Origin: M269 sp964640795
Lineage (GTDB): Bacteria > Pseudomonadota > Gammaproteobacteria > Enterobacterales > Alteromonadaceae
Direction of reading: 5' to 3'
Assembly (NCBI GenBank): GCA_964640795.1
Contig: CAZXIN010000012.1
Span: forward strand, 1-64,000
DNA length: 64,000 bases
The stretch's first letter is position 1, and the number at the start of each line of letters is the position of its first letter. This document shows, piece by piece, positions 26,560-34,856 of the stretch. The notes under the pieces are model-generated. The model saw only the letters and a program-made list of their open reading frames with translations, did not search any database and had not been told where the DNA came from. The translations under genes and the position numbers were made by a program.

Positions 26560-26613
26560 AACGTATCCTATTGATCAATCTTTTCAATTTAATCTTGTCA
26601 TTAATAAGAAAAA

Positions 26614-26631
26614 GCCCCGCATTATAGGGGC
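26614..26631 (-). terminator. Terminator after ispG
   Basis: On the minus strand GCCCC, an eight-base loop and GGGGC are followed by TTTTTCTT. The loop itself contains TATAAT, the -10 box proposed for hisS. It lies 115 bases after the ispG stop. Confidence 0.7.
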
Positions 26632-26649
26632 ATTATTGACAAACGTAAA
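26621..26649 (-). promoter_or_regulatory. hisS promoter overlapping the ispG terminator
   Basis: The -35 box TTTACG (26649-26644), a 17-base spacer and a perfect -10 box TATAAT (26626-26621) point to hisS. The -10 box is the loop of the terminator hairpin, and the start site would fall in its 3' arm, about 55 bases before the GTG. Confidence 0.65.
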
Positions 26650-26745
26650 ATAATACAGCAAACATCCATTCACTCCATTATCTTACTTATTTATTAACCT
26701 TAGCTGAGTTAGCAAATCAATCCATGTAAAGGCCAGTATTAACCT

Positions 26746-27870
26746 TTATCCTGATTCAATTTGATTAACCGCAATACGGTTCTTTTCATCCAACAAAGAG
26801 GCTTTCGCTCTGATTCTCTTTTCGAGCTGATCAACTAAATCATCATTACTCAAACGTTCTTTTTGTCGCTTACCATCAAGATAGAAACCACTCATATTAC
26901 GCGCACCGGTTAAGCCAAGATCAGATACCTCAGCTTCCCCTGGGCCATTCACAACACAGCCAATAATAGACACATCCATAGGTGTTAATATATCTTCCAG
27001 CTTTTCTTCAAGGGCATTGACAGTACCTATAACATCGAACTCTTGCCGAGAGCAGCTAGGACAAGCAATCAAGTTTATTCCTCTGGAGCGTATGCGTAGC
27101 GATTTAAGAATATCAAACCCAACCTTGATTTCCTCTTCCGGGTTCGCAGCCAACGAAATGCGTAAAGTATCACCAATGCCTTCAGCGAGTAACATCCCCA
27201 AGCCAACAGAGCTTTTTACTGCGCCAGCTCTAAAACCGCCGGCTTCAGTTATCCCAAGATGAAGAGGTTGCTCTATCTGCTTAGCAAGTAATCGATAGGC
27301 ACCAACAGCAAGAAACACATCTGACGCTTTAACACTAACCTTAAACTGATCAAAGTTCAGTCTGTCTAAAATATCGATATGTCGCATAGCTGACTCTAAG
27401 AGAGCCTCTGGTGTGGGTTCACCATACTTTTCTTGAATATCTCTTTCTAACGAACCGCCATTGACTCCAATTCTGATAGGGATGTTTTTATCTTTTGCAC
27501 AATCAACGACAGAGCGAACACGTTCTTCGTTACCTATGTTGCCGGGATTAATTCTTAAACAATCAACACCATATTCTGCGACTTTGAGTGCTATTCGATA
27601 GTCAAAGTGAATATCAGCAATAAGAGGCACATCCACTTGTTGCTTTATTTGCTTAAAGGCTTCAGCTGCATCCATTGTAGGAACAGACACTCTGACTAAC
27701 TCGCCACCAACAGCCTGTATCCTCTTAATTTGAGCAACTGTGGCTTCTACATCAGTTGTTTCTGTATTAGTCATAGACTGCACAGCAATAGGCGCACCAT
27801 CACCTATGGGGACATTGCCAACATAGATGCGTGTTGAACGCCGACGGTTAATAGGGGATTCTGAGAACAT
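26746..27870 (-). CDS. ispG: 4-hydroxy-3-methylbut-2-enyl diphosphate synthase IspG
   Basis: IspG (GcpE) is the iron-sulfur enzyme of the MEP isoprenoid pathway that forms HMBPP. The 374-residue protein has the TIM-barrel start (IAVQSMTNTETTDVEAT) and middle LRINPGNIG. Cluster ligands are seen in ACPSCSRQEFD and IGCVVNGPGEA. It follows rodZ by two bases, within the rlmN-pilF-rodZ-ispG transcription unit. Confidence 0.97.
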   Translation of the reverse strand: MFSESPINRRRSTRIYVGNVPIGDGAPIAVQSMTNTETTDVEATVAQIKRIQAVGGELVRVSVPTMDAAEAFKQIKQQVDVPLIADIHFDYRIALKVAEYGVDCLRINPGNIGNEERVRSVVDCAKDKNIPIRIGVNGGSLERDIQEKYGEPTPEALLESAMRHIDILDRLNFDQFKVSVKASDVFLAVGAYRLLAKQIEQPLHLGITEAGGFRAGAVKSSVGLGMLLAEGIGDTLRISLAANPEEEIKVGFDILKSLRIRSRGINLIACPSCSRQEFDVIGTVNALEEKLEDILTPMDVSIIGCVVNGPGEAEVSDLGLTGARNMSGFYLDGKRQKERLSNDDLVDQLEKRIRAKASLLDEKNRIAVNQIESG

Positions 27871-27872
27871 AG

Positions 27873-28910
27873 TTATTCCTGTAATGGCAGCTCAAACTTA
27901 GCCGTACGCCCTGCTGGGAATTGACTCATATCTACGGCGTCACCAGCCATACTGATTTGAACAACTTGTGGAGCACCTAAGGTCACTTCAAAAGGCGGAA
28001 CACCAGATACTGTCATTACTCTACCAGATGCTTTTACTCCATAAGCAATAGCCTCTCCTGTCGCATCAACGAGATTCATCCAGCAATCATCAGAAAATTC
28101 AAAGACAAGCTCTACAGGCGCAGCAAAACTATCAAATTCATTATCTACCTGACTATCTCGAGTATCTTGCACTTCTGCCAATAGCGCAGCGTCTCCAACC
28201 TCACCGTCAACTAGTTCCTGATCAGCCTCTGCAATATCGGGTACTGACGGTTGTTCAGTTGTTAGCCCATCAATAGCTTCTCCAACTAAAGCCTCAACAT
28301 TATTGATCGTGTCGGCTTCATCACTTAATGATTCAACAGTAGTGCTTGTCAGGTTTGAATCAACAACCTCATCAACGTTGATCGTACTTTCTTCAACCAA
28401 TACAGTTTGATTGCTCGGCAAAGGAGTGTCGTTAACTGTGTCAGTAGTGCTTTGCTCAACAGGTGGAGTACTTATAGGTGATTGCACGACAGGCGCTTCT
28501 TCGGATTGTTGGAACCACCACAAAACAGATAGTGCAATAACAATTGCTATAATAAAGTAAGTCAACATCATCAGCCGTGCATCGTTTGTCTGTTTAGCAA
28601 CCCGCCTCGAGAAACTTTGTAACTTCGCGGGCTCTTTATCAACTGAGTTAATGCGCTCGTACGCTTCAAGAATGTCTGGTTCGCTTACATCAACAAATTT
28701 TGCGTAGACTTTTAGGTAGCCTTTGGTGAAGGTTGCTGACAAATTACTGTCATCTTCATCATTTTCAATGGCCTCGATGTTATGGGCACGAAGATTAATT
28801 TTATTTGCCACTTGCTCAAGGCTAAGCCCTTTAGCTTGCCTTGCTTCTCTCAACAACTGACCGGGTGTTGGGAGACTCGACTCCTGAACCACTGATTCTT
28901 GTTCGCTCAT
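27873..28910 (-). CDS. rodZ: Cell shape protein RodZ
   Basis: RodZ links MreB filaments to the membrane elongation machinery. The 345-residue protein has an N-terminal helix-turn-helix of the Cro/XRE type (PGQLLREARQAKGLSLEQVA at about 16-35) and a membrane helix (LTYFIIAIVIALSVLWWF, about 115-132). A very acidic, Thr/Ser/Val-rich linker spans about 135-255. The C-terminal DUF4115 beta domain follows (ELVFEFSDDCWMNLVDATGE). It lies between pilF and ispG with gaps of 7 and 2 bases. Confidence 0.94.
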   Translation of the reverse strand: MSEQESVVQESSLPTPGQLLREARQAKGLSLEQVANKINLRAHNIEAIENDEDDSNLSATFTKGYLKVYAKFVDVSEPDILEAYERINSVDKEPAKLQSFSRRVAKQTNDARLMMLTYFIIAIVIALSVLWWFQQSEEAPVVQSPISTPPVEQSTTDTVNDTPLPSNQTVLVEESTINVDEVVDSNLTSTTVESLSDEADTINNVEALVGEAIDGLTTEQPSVPDIAEADQELVDGEVGDAALLAEVQDTRDSQVDNEFDSFAAPVELVFEFSDDCWMNLVDATGEAIAYGVKASGRVMTVSGVPPFEVTLGAPQVVQISMAGDAVDMSQFPAGRTAKFELPLQE

Positions 28911-28917
28911 CTTCTAC

Positions 28918-30003
28918 TCATTGTCCTTCAGTAATTTGGGGAAGTGGTGTAACACGTAATTTTTTGCCTGTATAAATTGACGATGCACTCTTTAAATCGT
29001 TCCATTCAATCAAGCGCTGCATTCTCACATTATATTTGATGGAAATACGGTACAAGTTTTCGCCTTCTGCCACCGTATGATAGACAATATCACTAGTATC
29101 ACTTTCTTTAATCTTCACTGTTTCAACAGCTTTTTTCTTTTCGCTTTCCGATGCAGCTGTTGCCTTACTCACAACCTTTAATGAAGAAGGTTGTACTTGC
29201 TCAGCCTTTCTTGAGTTGGCGTCAAAATCCAATGCTAAAAAGGCTTCGGTAAATTCATGTGCTGGAAACATCTGCAGCATAATATTGCCGTAACCTTTCG
29301 CTCCTTCAATATTTTGCAGGCCATTTTCTATTTGAACCCATAACCATAGGCTTTGAGGAGATACCTGACTAACACGATCATAGCGCGATAAATAGTCTTT
29401 TGCTTGTTGCCATTGCTCAGTTTCTATCAACAACTCGGTCATCAATCTCAAGCTCTTTGCACGGCGTGGTTGATGATTGATGGCACTGCTCAAATACACA
29501 ACCGCGTCACGATAGTTTTCTTGTGTTTGGCTGCAGATAGCTAGATTTTCATAAGTCTCGGCTACATTGTTATAGGCTGTATTTTTAACAGCTGACAAGA
29601 AATAACGCTTGGCTTTATCATAGTCTCCCCTTTGACAAAGGAAAGCACCATAACTATTGGCAATATCAGCATTATTGCGGTCACGACTTATCGCTTCCTT
29701 GTATGCATCATCAGCTAGTTCATTTTCCCCAACGACTTGATAATAATAAGCAATGCCATAATGTGCTTCTGCTAAATAAGGGGCAAACTGTAGCGCTTTA
29801 TCTAAATTAAACTTTGCCTGACTGTAATTGCCATTTTTAAGATAATTTAATCCCAGCGACACTCTCGTTTTCGCCGCCTTTTGTTCATCAAACTCACCAG
29901 GTCCAACACCGTCAACATTGTTACTGCTCGTACAGGCTGTCAGCCAAAGTACCATTATTAGTAAAAAGAAAGTTCGTGCTTGATTCATAGCGTATGTCGG
30001 CAT
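28918..30003 (-). CDS. pilF: Type IV pilus assembly lipoprotein PilF/PilW with C-terminal LysM domain
   Basis: PilF/PilW is an outer-membrane TPR lipoprotein (pilotin) that helps the PilQ secretin assemble. Residues 1-24 form a lipoprotein signal (LTAC, Cys 24; a start at the internal ATG at 29988 is equally plausible). Several TPR repeats span about 44-250. Unusually, residues about 307-352 form a LysM module (YHTVAEGENLYRISIKYNV then IEWNDLKSASSIYTGKKLRV), joined by a polar linker. The 361-residue length exceeds the roughly 250 residues of typical PilF. LysM binds peptidoglycan, so this form could grip the cell wall directly. Confidence 0.9.
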   Translation of the reverse strand: MPTYAMNQARTFFLLIMVLWLTACTSSNNVDGVGPGEFDEQKAAKTRVSLGLNYLKNGNYSQAKFNLDKALQFAPYLAEAHYGIAYYYQVVGENELADDAYKEAISRDRNNADIANSYGAFLCQRGDYDKAKRYFLSAVKNTAYNNVAETYENLAICSQTQENYRDAVVYLSSAINHQPRRAKSLRLMTELLIETEQWQQAKDYLSRYDRVSQVSPQSLWLWVQIENGLQNIEGAKGYGNIMLQMFPAHEFTEAFLALDFDANSRKAEQVQPSSLKVVSKATAASESEKKKAVETVKIKESDTSDIVYHTVAEGENLYRISIKYNVRMQRLIEWNDLKSASSIYTGKKLRVTPLPQITEGQ

Positions 30004-30008
30004 TCGAG

Positions 30009-31172
30009 TTATTTAGCCATTTTTACTGAAATTTGCTCACCCTTCACCTGTTTTTTTAACATACGTTTCGTTCTGTCGACTACATCACCCACTAATTGCC
30101 CACAAGCAGCATCAATATCATCTCCACGCGTTTTTCTTACAATCACAGTGAGATCATAGCTCATTAAGATTTTTGCAAACCTGTCTATCTGCGAATTACT
30201 GGTACAGGTATAAGGTGAGCCGGGATAAGGGTTAAATGGGATAAGGTTAATTTTACAGGGCGTCTCTTTCATGACTTGAGCAAGCTGATGTGCTTGTTCA
30301 TGACTATCATTAATTCCTTTCAACATGACATATTCAACCGTCACGCGACCTTGATTAGCATTAGACTTTGCTAAATATCGCCTAACACCGGCTAAAAATG
30401 CTTCTATATTGTACTTTTTATTAACCGGTACAATGACATCTCGCAGATCATCTGTAGGTGCATGCAAAGAGATTGCAAGAGCAACGTCAATTTGATCTCC
30501 TAACATATCTAAAGCTGGTACAACACCAGAAGTACTCAGGGTTACGCGGCGTTTTGACAAACCAAAGCCGTAGTCATCCATCATAATGTCCATCGCTGGA
30601 ACAACATTCTTTAGGTTGAGCAGAGGTTCTCCCATCCCCATCATCACAACATTGGTAACTGGTCGTTTGGCTGTATCACTAGACAACCCTAATGTGGTAG
30701 CCACGCGCCATACTTGCCCAATAATTTCAGATACAGTTAGGTTACGATTAAAGCCTTGTTGAGCTGTCGAACAAAAAGTACATTCCAAAGCACAACCAAC
30801 TTGCGAAGAAACGCATAAAGTTGCTCTATCAGCTTCGGGTATCCAAACTGTTTCAACTTCCTGTCCACCATCTAATCGAATAACGAATTTAATCGTGCCA
30901 TCCGTCGCCTGTTGCTGAAAAGCAATTTCTGGCGCACTAACAATACAATTGGCTTTAAGTTTCTCACGTAGAGCTTTGTTGAGATTGGTCATGGCATCAA
31001 TATCATCTACACCATGGTGATAAAGCCACTTCATCACTTGATCTGCACGAAAAGGCTTTTCGCCAATGGAAGCAAAATACTCCCTCAAACCTTTACGATT
31101 AAAATTAAGCAAGTTAACCTTTGAAATGCTTGATGATGCATTGCTTCGCTGGATATCAACCTGATGAGTCAT
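30009..31172 (-). CDS. rlmN: Dual-specificity 23S rRNA/tRNA adenine C2 methyltransferase RlmN
   Basis: RlmN is a radical-SAM enzyme that makes 2-methyladenosine at A2503 of 23S rRNA and at A37 in some tRNAs. The 387-residue protein has the CxxxCxxC cluster motif at Cys 127, 131 and 134. Cys 120 is nearby, and a late conserved Cys in DDIDAACGQL is the probable methyl carrier. MGMGEPLLN and SLHAPTDDLR motifs are present. It leads the rlmN-pilF-rodZ-ispG unit. Confidence 0.96.
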   Translation of the reverse strand: MTHQVDIQRSNASSSISKVNLLNFNRKGLREYFASIGEKPFRADQVMKWLYHHGVDDIDAMTNLNKALREKLKANCIVSAPEIAFQQQATDGTIKFVIRLDGGQEVETVWIPEADRATLCVSSQVGCALECTFCSTAQQGFNRNLTVSEIIGQVWRVATTLGLSSDTAKRPVTNVVMMGMGEPLLNLKNVVPAMDIMMDDYGFGLSKRRVTLSTSGVVPALDMLGDQIDVALAISLHAPTDDLRDVIVPVNKKYNIEAFLAGVRRYLAKSNANQGRVTVEYVMLKGINDSHEQAHQLAQVMKETPCKINLIPFNPYPGSPYTCTSNSQIDRFAKILMSYDLTVIVRKTRGDDIDAACGQLVGDVVDRTKRMLKKQVKGEQISVKMAK

Positions 31173-31394
31173 GGACGGACAACCTCATATGCACATGTCT
31201 TTAAGACTTGTTATATGCACCTTAATGCAAAGCCTAACAAATCTTTATACTAATCAAATATATATTCGAATGTGTAAATCTTTGATTTTTTTATAAAAAT
31301 AAAAGAAGTCATCGACATCTCTTACACCGAACTGGGGCAATCAACATGGATAATGGTTCCATTTATACATCATCCATCTATGCTGTAGACTATT

Positions 31395-31421
31395 ATACCA
31401 ACCTGCATGAGTAATTGGTAT
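31395..31421. repeat. Short inverted repeat in the rlmN-ndk gap
   Basis: ATACCAA at 31395-31401 and TTGGTAT at 31415-31421 form a 7-bp inverted repeat around 13 bases. The 305-base gap 31173-31477 holds this repeat, the ndk terminator and AT-rich sequence, with no gene seen. It may be a small dispersed palindromic element, which needs a genome-wide comparison. Confidence 0.4.
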
Positions 31422-31434
31422 CGAGCACTAAAAA

Positions 31435-31450
31435 GGGAGCAAAAGCTCCC
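31435..31450 (-). terminator. Terminator of ndk
   Basis: GGGAGC, a four-base loop and GCTCCC are followed on the minus strand by five T residues, 28 bases after the ndk stop. This is a canonical intrinsic terminator. Confidence 0.85.
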
Positions 31451-31477
31451 CTTTTTATTTAGTGATTCATCCCAGCA

Positions 31478-31909
31478 TTATCTTGTGCGAGGGCAAAGCT
31501 CTTCATCAGTAAAGAAATACGCGATTTCACGAGAAGCTGACTCTGGAGCGTCAGAACCATGACAAGCATTCTCATCAATAGAGGCTGCATAATCAGCTCT
31601 CAATGTACCAGCCAAAGCTTCTGCTGGATTAGTCGCTCCCATAATTTCTCTGTTCTTTAATATCGCATTCTCGCCTTCAAGCACTTGAACCATTACAGGG
31701 CCAGAAGTCATAAAAGCAACAAGGGCATCGAAGAATGGGCGCTCACTGTGTTCAGCGTAAAAGCCTTCGGCTTGCTCTTTGCTCAAATGTACCATTTTAG
31801 CTGCAACGATACGTAAGCCAGCTGTTTCAAAACGATTGTATATTGCGCCGATAACATTCTTTGCAACAGCGTCAGGTTTTACGATAGAAAAAGTGCGTTC
31901 AAGAGCCAT
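31478..31909 (-). CDS. ndk: Nucleoside diphosphate kinase Ndk
   Basis: Ndk balances nucleoside triphosphates by phosphate transfer through a phosphohistidine. From the ATG at 31909 the protein has 143 residues, beginning MALERTFSIVKPDAVAKN. The catalytic His lies in NACHGSDAPESA. An upstream TTG at 31924 extends the frame but lacks family similarity, and GGAG precedes the chosen ATG by nine bases. It is a single-gene unit with its own terminator. Confidence 0.97.
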   Translation of the reverse strand: MALERTFSIVKPDAVAKNVIGAIYNRFETAGLRIVAAKMVHLSKEQAEGFYAEHSERPFFDALVAFMTSGPVMVQVLEGENAILKNREIMGATNPAEALAGTLRADYAASIDENACHGSDAPESASREIAYFFTDEELCPRTR

Positions 31910-31977
31910 TTTCCGAATCTCCAAAGTAAGGGTTTAAAAAATTTCGCGGATTATATGCAAAAACGCCACTAATAACT

Positions 31978-32230
31978 AGAGCGTGTTGATCTTTGCAGTG
32001 AATGTATATAACCAAACCACGTCAAAGTACTCGTTTCAGAACGACTGGGGTATTTCAATTCAAAGCACGTCAGTAGCCGAATGTCTGTCACCTCCGGAAT
32101 TGACGTAACGAACGAGTACAGGATGTACGTAATGAGAGTAACGCGGGAGCAGTTACCGAGAAATGGAATACCCTAGACACCTCCTTAATGGAACGCAAGT
32201 CAGTCAATTTTCCAAATACATAAGGAAATT
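31978..32230. repeat. Probable dispersed intergenic repeat
   Basis: The 548-base gap 31910-32457 contains no recognisable gene. Within it, about 31978-32230 differs from its AT-rich surroundings: it is richer in G+C and contains interleaved complementary segments (GTACTCGTT near 32025 with AACGAGTAC near 32110; GGGTATT near 32050 with AATACCC near 32170). It also has the palindromic patch TACAGGATGTAC. The composition and pattern resemble intergenic repeats of marine gammaproteobacteria. Only one copy is in the window, so the repeat status is unproven. Confidence 0.4.
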
Positions 32231-32457
32231 AAGAAAACGCAGCAACTTGTACAAAAAACAAACTAAAACTGGTTAAACTACTATTCCTTTCTGTCATATC
32301 AAAGTTAATTTAAATATTTGTAACAAAAAGACTGTACAGTTAATCCAACATTGATTATAACGTTACCAAGGTGTTAACAATTTGTTTACATGCGCTTAAA
32401 CAGGACACCTTGCTATTGTAATTCATATTGGCAATAAACTAGATAGGAGATATCTAC

Positions 32458-32634
32458 GTGGATAAGTCAGATTTAATGTCCTCAATAGACATAAAGAGTA
32501 AAACAACAAAAAGTAAGAGTAAAAAGCTCAGGTGGCGAGAAATTGAAGAAATACAAGATCGCCACCGACTTGAAAAAGAACTGGAAGACTTTGCATTTGC
32601 AGACGATTCAGATTTCCTAGGCTTAGAACGATAA
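32458..32634 (+). CDS. DUF3545 family small protein
   Basis: A GTG-started gene of 58 codons encodes a highly charged protein. It has a Ser/Lys-rich N-terminal part, then the family core RWREIEEIQDRHRLEKELE (about residues 30-48) and an acidic end (FADDSDFLGLER). This pattern matches the DUF3545 family of Vibrio and Alteromonadales, whose function is unknown. A strong ribosome binding site (AGGAG) lies eight bases before the GTG and a strong terminator follows 15 bases after the stop. A Ser-rich frame on the opposite strand is its shadow. Confidence 0.82.
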   Translation: MDKSDLMSSIDIKSKTTKSKSKKLRWREIEEIQDRHRLEKELEDFAFADDSDFLGLER

Positions 32635-32648
32635 TAAAGAAAAGCACC

Positions 32649-32677
32649 AAGCCCCGACATCGACTATGTCGGGGCTT
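32649..32677 (+). terminator. Terminator of the DUF3545 gene
   Basis: A perfect 12-bp stem (AAGCCCCGACAT/ATGTCGGGGCTT) with loop CGACT is followed by six more T residues. It is one of the strongest intrinsic terminators in the window. Confidence 0.92.
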
Positions 32678-32849
32678 TTTTTATATTACTGCGTAAATAA
32701 CTTCAAGCCCGCAATAGGCGCAGTCTGCAGTTAGATATCCTCAGGTTTGTATAAGCCGAACCATCCAATACATCTATTTTAGGACCTGGACATCATAACG
32801 CCTTTAAACAAGGGGGGGTTCTTCAATACTTTGATTAGATAGGCACTGA

Positions 32850-33509
32850 TTATATCTGCCAATTAATAGGTTGATGCCCACTAGCCTCAAGCATTTGATT
32901 AGCTTGACTAAAGTGCTTGCAGCCAAAGAATCCTCGATAAGCAGATAGAGGTGATGGATGTACTGTACGTAAGATCTTATGACGACTCTGGTCGATCCGG
33001 GCACCTTTCTTCTGTGCGTGACTCCCCCACAACATAAAGATAACACCTTCTTTATAGTGGTTTACTTGCTCAATCACTTTATCGGTAAAGGTTTCCCAGC
33101 CAATATTCGCATGTGAATGAGCTTGCCCTTGCTCAACCGTCAATACAGTATTTAGTAATAGCACCCCTTGCTCAGCCCAAGCCGTTAAATTGCCATGGTT
33201 TGGCATCCTAAACCCACTAACATCAGATTCGAGCTCTTTAAAGATGTTCACCAGAGACGGAGGTTGTTTTACTTGACCCAAGACAGAAAAACACAGGCCG
33301 TGCGCTTGGTTGGGTCCATGATAAGGATCCTGCCCCAAAATAACGACCTTTGTTTGTTCGAATGATGTCAACTTAAATGCATTGAAGACATCTGGTGCTG
33401 AAGGATAGACAGTAACGCCATCTTGCCTTCTTCGTTCAACATATTCCAATACCTGTTTGAAGTAAGGCTTTTCCTTTTCTTCACCAATAACATCTGTCCA
33501 ACCAGTCAT
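32850..33509 (-). CDS. ung: Uracil-DNA glycosylase Ung
   Basis: Ung removes uracil from DNA in base excision repair. The 219-residue family 1 enzyme has the catalytic water-activating motif GQDPYHGPNQAHGL (about 61-74), LLNTVLTVE, VIFMLWGSHAQKKG, and the Leu-loop HPSPLSAYRGFFG. It lies five bases downstream of thrC, so it may be read from the thr transcript; no terminator separates them. Confidence 0.97.
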   Translation of the reverse strand: MTGWTDVIGEEKEKPYFKQVLEYVERRRQDGVTVYPSAPDVFNAFKLTSFEQTKVVILGQDPYHGPNQAHGLCFSVLGQVKQPPSLVNIFKELESDVSGFRMPNHGNLTAWAEQGVLLLNTVLTVEQGQAHSHANIGWETFTDKVIEQVNHYKEGVIFMLWGSHAQKKGARIDQSRHKILRTVHPSPLSAYRGFFGCKHFSQANQMLEASGHQPINWQI

Positions 33510-33514
33510 GTAGC

Positions 33515-34807
33515 CTAGCCTTTATTATCCAATACCGAGAGCATATGGGCCTTCAATGCATTGAAATCATTATCTAGAGTCACTGAAAGCCCTTCTTTGC
33601 CCGCACATTCTGCGAGCTCTGCTGGAAGGCTAATAGGTTGCCCCAACACATTTTCAACAGTTTCCCGAAATTTCGCAGGATGCGCAGTTCCTAAAAACAC
33701 CCCTATCTCATCATCAATCAAGTCCCTTTTCATCGCCTTATAAGCGATAGCTGCGTGAGGCTCGCTAACATAACCCAATTGAGCTAATTGACGCATAGCG
33801 ACTTGCGTGTACTCTTCATCAATAGACTCACCAGTAAGAATATCTTTAGACAAATATCCATATTCAACAAGCGCTTCTATTCTCGGCCAATTATTTGGTT
33901 GACTCACATCCATAGCATTCGACATGGTCTCCCGAGTAGGGTTTGGAGACCATTCACCCGTTTTTAAGTATCGAGGTACCGTGTCATTTAGGTTAGTGGC
34001 AGCTATAAAACGCTTAATGGGAAGCCCAAGAACTTTGGCAATCATAGCTGCAGTCAGATTACCAAAGTTGCCGCTTGGAATAGAAAACACTAATTTCTGG
34101 CGACTTTCGGTGCCAATTTGCGCTACTGCTTCAAAGTAATAGCATACTTGCGCTAATAGCCGGCTAATATTAATGGAGTTCGCTGAATTCAAATGTAAGC
34201 CTTCTTTCAAGGCCTTATCGTCAAAGGATTGTTTCACTAACTTTTGACAGTCGTCAAAATCGCCTTTAATAGCAACAGTGTGAATATTATTGCCTAAAGT
34301 CGTAAATAACTTTTCTTGTAATTGGCTAATCTTTCCTTTTGGGTAAAGGATAACAACGTTAATGCCAGGAATGTTATAGAAAGCATGAGCAACAGCTGCA
34401 CCAGTATCACCAGATGTTGCCGTTAAAATGGTCACAGACTCACCACTTGCGATGGTAGAAAGGCACTGTGCCATAAAGCGACCGCCAAAGTCCTTAAAAG
34501 CAAGCGTTGGTCCATGAAACAACTCTAAGCAATACAAATTATCATGAACATTAACCAGAGGCGCTTCAAATGAAAAAGCAGTTTGTACAATAGTATCAAT
34601 CTGTTCACTCGGTATTTCATCTCCAACAAGATGCTTGATAATCCTTTGAGAGCGTTCGACTAGAGACAAATTTAATAAGCCATCAATATCGTCCATCGGC
34701 TTTAACTCGGCTGGAAAAAATAACCCTTGCTCTCTTCCTAGCCCTTGCTTAACAGCCTGGCTAAAGCTGACTGTTTCGCTCGTATCTTTTAAATTAAACA
34801 ATTCCAC
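33515..34807 (-). CDS. thrC: Threonine synthase ThrC
   Basis: ThrC is a PLP enzyme that converts phosphohomoserine to threonine. The protein has the PLP-lysine motif ELFHGPTLAFKDFGGRF and the substrate loop TATSGDTGAAVAHAF. The frame opens at a TTG at 34813, but the GTG at 34807 gives MELFNLKDTSETVSFSQAV, which fits the family N-terminus and follows AAGG by nine bases. It is the third gene of thrABC, after a gap of about 50 bases from thrB. Confidence 0.95.
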   Translation of the reverse strand: MELFNLKDTSETVSFSQAVKQGLGREQGLFFPAELKPMDDIDGLLNLSLVERSQRIIKHLVGDEIPSEQIDTIVQTAFSFEAPLVNVHDNLYCLELFHGPTLAFKDFGGRFMAQCLSTIASGESVTILTATSGDTGAAVAHAFYNIPGINVVILYPKGKISQLQEKLFTTLGNNIHTVAIKGDFDDCQKLVKQSFDDKALKEGLHLNSANSINISRLLAQVCYYFEAVAQIGTESRQKLVFSIPSGNFGNLTAAMIAKVLGLPIKRFIAATNLNDTVPRYLKTGEWSPNPTRETMSNAMDVSQPNNWPRIEALVEYGYLSKDILTGESIDEEYTQVAMRQLAQLGYVSEPHAAIAYKAMKRDLIDDEIGVFLGTAHPAKFRETVENVLGQPISLPAELAECAGKEGLSVTLDNDFNALKAHMLSVLDNKG

Positions 34808-34856
34808 TAACAAATACCTTGTTTACTTCACCCATAGGTTTGACCTACAGCTTTAA

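Noticed and set aside
32332..32341. Palindrome ACTGTACAGT as a LexA box
   Set aside because: The spacing between CTGT and ACAG does not fit the CTGT-N8-ACAG consensus, and no SOS gene follows.
32454..32660. Ser-rich 68-codon frame on the minus strand
   Set aside because: It is the reverse shadow of the Lys/Glu-rich DUF3545 gene, with no ribosome binding site.
32812..32818. Run of seven G residues downstream of ung
   Set aside because: It lies outside any coding frame or promoter, so phase variation is unlikely. It may be a plain homopolymer or a sequencing ambiguity.
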